Of a stretch of DNA of 64,000 nt, positions 62,506-64,000 are shown piece by piece; the first letter of the stretch is position 1; the number at the start of each line of letters is the position of its first letter. The notes beneath the pieces were generated by a model that saw only the letters and a program-made list of their open reading frames with translations, did not search any database and was not told the origin of the DNA. The stretch comes from Luteolibacter pohnpeiensis. GTDB lineage: Bacteria > Verrucomicrobiota > Verrucomicrobiia > Verrucomicrobiales > Akkermansiaceae. Where the stretch lies: assembly GCF_016595435.1 (NCBI RefSeq), contig NZ_JAENIJ010000002.1:191726-255725 (forward strand), in the 5' to 3' direction. Both the position numbers and the translations under genes were made by a program.

Positions 62506-63514
62506 TTTCTGAATCAAGGCAAAGCAGAGCACAGCTAGATGGAGATCGATTTTCAAGTTTGCTCCGCTCGGTTTCTGAATCAAGGCAAAGCAACAGCGGA
62601 TCAAGGACGTTGAAACCGCGCAGTTTGCTCCGCTCGGTTTCTGAATCAAGGCAAAGCAACCAAGGCTTGGACTTCTGAAGAGCCTGAAGTTTGCTCCGCT
62701 CGGTTTCTGAATCAAGGCAAAGCTATGGACGATGCATACACTAAAAACAACATAGTTTGCTCCGCTCGGTTTCTGAATCAAGGCAAAGCTGCCATCACAA
62801 GGTCAGCTCATGGCTGAAAGTTTGCTCCGCTCGGTTTCTGAATCAAGGCAAAGCTGGAACGAAGATTGTATAATTTAGGTTGCCAGTTTGCTCCGCTCGG
62901 TTTCTGAATCAAGGCAAAGCACGGCAAACATCTTCGCGGTATCATATTTGAGTTTGCTCCGCTCGGTTTCTGAATCAAGGCAAAGCAAGCACGGCAAACA
63001 CAACGTGATTGATCGTAGTTTGCTCCGCTCGGTTTCTGAATCAAGGCAAAGCAAGTTGTTAAGTCACCTAGTTACAAACCTGAGTTTGCTCCGCTCGGTT
63101 TCTGAATCAAGGCAAAGCACGTGGCGGTGGCAGGAAATGAGACGTTCAAGTTTGCTCCGCTCGGTTTCTGAATCAAGGCAAAGCATGATCTACGCCGCGA
63201 AGAAAGTGCGATCGAGTTTGCTCCGCTCGGTTTCTGAATCAAGGCAAAGCAAATCATGTGAGACGGAGATGAGTTTTGTGAGTTTGCTCCGCTCGGTTTC
63301 TGAATCAAGGCAAAGCGAGCGCGGCCTGATCGCCACCCGTCTCGGTAGTTTGCTCCGCTCGGTTTCTGAATCAAGGCAAAGCGCGCGGGCCTTCGAGGAC
63401 CTCGCCGACGACAGTTTGCTCCGCTCGGTTTCTGAATCAAGGCAAAGCAAGCCCTGGTTCCGCAAGCTCCCCCCGCGTAGTTTGCTCCGCTCGGTTTCTG
63501 AATCAAGGCAAAGC
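62490..63514 (-). CRISPR. CRISPR array, 16 repeats of 36 bp and 15 spacers
   Basis: Repeats start at 62490, 62556, 62622, 62688, 62754, 62819, 62885, 62951, 63017, 63083, 63149, 63215, 63281, 63347, 63413 and 63479. All are identical by eye; on the plus strand each begins AGTTTGCTCCGCTCGG and ends CAAGGCAAAGC. Spacers are 30 bp except the fifth (29). The strand given is that of predicted crRNA transcription, derived from the tracrRNA pairing: the leftward repeat begins GCTTTGCCTTGATTCAG, which is the tracr-paired part. Spacers on the right are GC rich, those on the left AT richer. No end repeat is degenerate, so polarity by decay cannot be judged. Confidence 0.98.
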
Positions 63515-63610
63515 CGCTTTGCAAGCACGAAGGCGCTACCGGATTTTAGCCAAATTGCCTTCCGAGCTTTTCTTTACAACGAATGCTCTTTATAGGTCAT
63601 CGATAAAGAG
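63515..63610 (-). promoter_or_regulatory. Array flank, likely leader
   Basis: With leftward transcription this 96-bp AT-richer flank is the upstream side. Minus-strand TAAAAT (63548-63543) and TATAAA (63594-63589) are -10-like, but no well spaced -35 box was found. Directly at the edge GCTTTGC (63516-63522) mirrors the last 7 bases of the last repeat. Leader identity is inferred. Confidence 0.5.
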
Positions 63611-63946
63611 ATGTGGAAACGGTTCATATGGATTTTGGTGGTGGCTGGTATTGCTGGGCTTTTCGTGATCCCGCTCAATCCGGTTAACAGTAAGATCCTG
63701 AAGCTCGCCTATTTAATCTGCATCGCAGTAACTTGGAGCGGATGCACTATTCTGGGCTGGAAGCACAAAACACTGAGAACAGCCGCGCTGTTGTTACCAT
63801 TTCTCGCAGTAATACTATTATTTCTGCCCAGCAGAGAAATCGACCCCGGTGAATTGCGACAGAGTTATGTCCGGCGCATGACGGAATTCGAAAGAACGAA
63901 GTATTTTGGGTCTACACCAAAGATTGGGGATGAGGCTTTTTGTTGA
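63611..63946 (+). CDS. Small membrane protein of unknown function, possibly truncated
   Basis: 111 residues from ATG 63611. Three membrane helices (FIWILVVAGIAGLFVIPL, LAYLICIAVTWSGCTILGW, TAALLLPFLAVILLFLPS) precede a short tail with RQSYVRRMTEFERTKYF. That tail resembles the place where an NlpC/P60 hydrolase domain begins in some verrucomicrobial membrane proteins, so the protein may be a shortened version of one. This is a weak memory-based link. It ends 54 bp before the window edge and I see nothing in that remainder. Confidence 0.5.
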   Translation: MWKRFIWILVVAGIAGLFVIPLNPVNSKILKLAYLICIAVTWSGCTILGWKHKTLRTAALLLPFLAVILLFLPSREIDPGELRQSYVRRMTEFERTKYFGSTPKIGDEAFC

Positions 63947-64000
63947 GGTTTTGAGGATGGATTGACGATGGGTTTCAGCCGCATTGGGCGATCACGCGGA

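Noticed and set aside
62453..63595. Long open frames through the CRISPR array with a repeated LLRSVSESRQS-type peptide, on both strands
   Set aside because: The 66-bp repeat-spacer unit is a multiple of three and the repeat has no stop in these frames, so they are artefacts of the array.

Overview
The window looks like chromosomal DNA of a Verrucomicrobiota bacterium, probably class Verrucomicrobiae (Akkermansia/Luteolibacter-like). The strongest sign is a five-gene pilus operon (19.6-27.0 kb) matching in order and content the Akkermansia Amuc_1098-1102 operon, including an Amuc_1100-like protein. A PEP-CTERM protein, a DUF5069 protein, a DUF58/BatA/MoxR cluster and a moderately high GC content fit. 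Most genes are housekeeping and densely packed, and many neighbours overlap by 4 bp (ATGA).

Layout. 0-2.5 kb: sucrose-phosphate synthase (cut by the left edge) and a sucrose-phosphatase/glycosidase fusion. 2.6-4.2 kb: rpsM-rpsK-rpsD, closed by a terminator without rpoA. 4.4-10.7 kb: MoxR ATPase, a tiny AbrB-like ORF, DUF58, a BatA-like protein and a large vWA-type membrane protein. 10.8-12.7 kb: DEDDh exonuclease, a membrane-anchored protein with a possible PD-(D/E)XK motif, and an MntR/DtxR regulator. 12.7-19.5 kb: ilvD, ppdK with histone-H1-like tails, and a CoaE-Rho fusion. 19.6-27.0 kb: pilus operon. 27-41.5 kb: aroD, DinG-like helicase, LptF/G-like permease, PqiC-like lipoprotein, thrB-thrC, recQ, an AP2-domain protein, an RRM protein with a long leader, argH. 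41.7-47.8 kb: DUF5069, feoA-feoB-small Cys protein, EF-hand protein, a CpxR/CpxA-like two-component pair, GlsB-like protein. 47.9-57 kb: methyltransferase, NahK-like sugar kinase, PEP-CTERM protein, GH130-like protein, RlmD/TrmA-type methyltransferase, folP, aroC, gatB.

57-63.6 kb is a compact type II-C CRISPR-Cas locus: tracrRNA (minus strand, found from its anti-repeat, promoter and terminator), cas9 (1099 aa), an inverted VapBC-type toxin-antitoxin pair, cas1, cas2 and an array of 16 identical 36-bp repeats with 15 spacers. The tracrRNA pairing implies that the array is transcribed leftwards, against the cas genes. Unusual points are the toxin-antitoxin pair wedged between cas9 and cas1 with a palindrome in the shared promoter region, a 12-bp inverted partial repeat at the cas2-side end of the array, and a compositionally distinct block over the HNH/RuvC-III part of cas9.

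All calls come from reading sequence and remembered family features; no database search was run.
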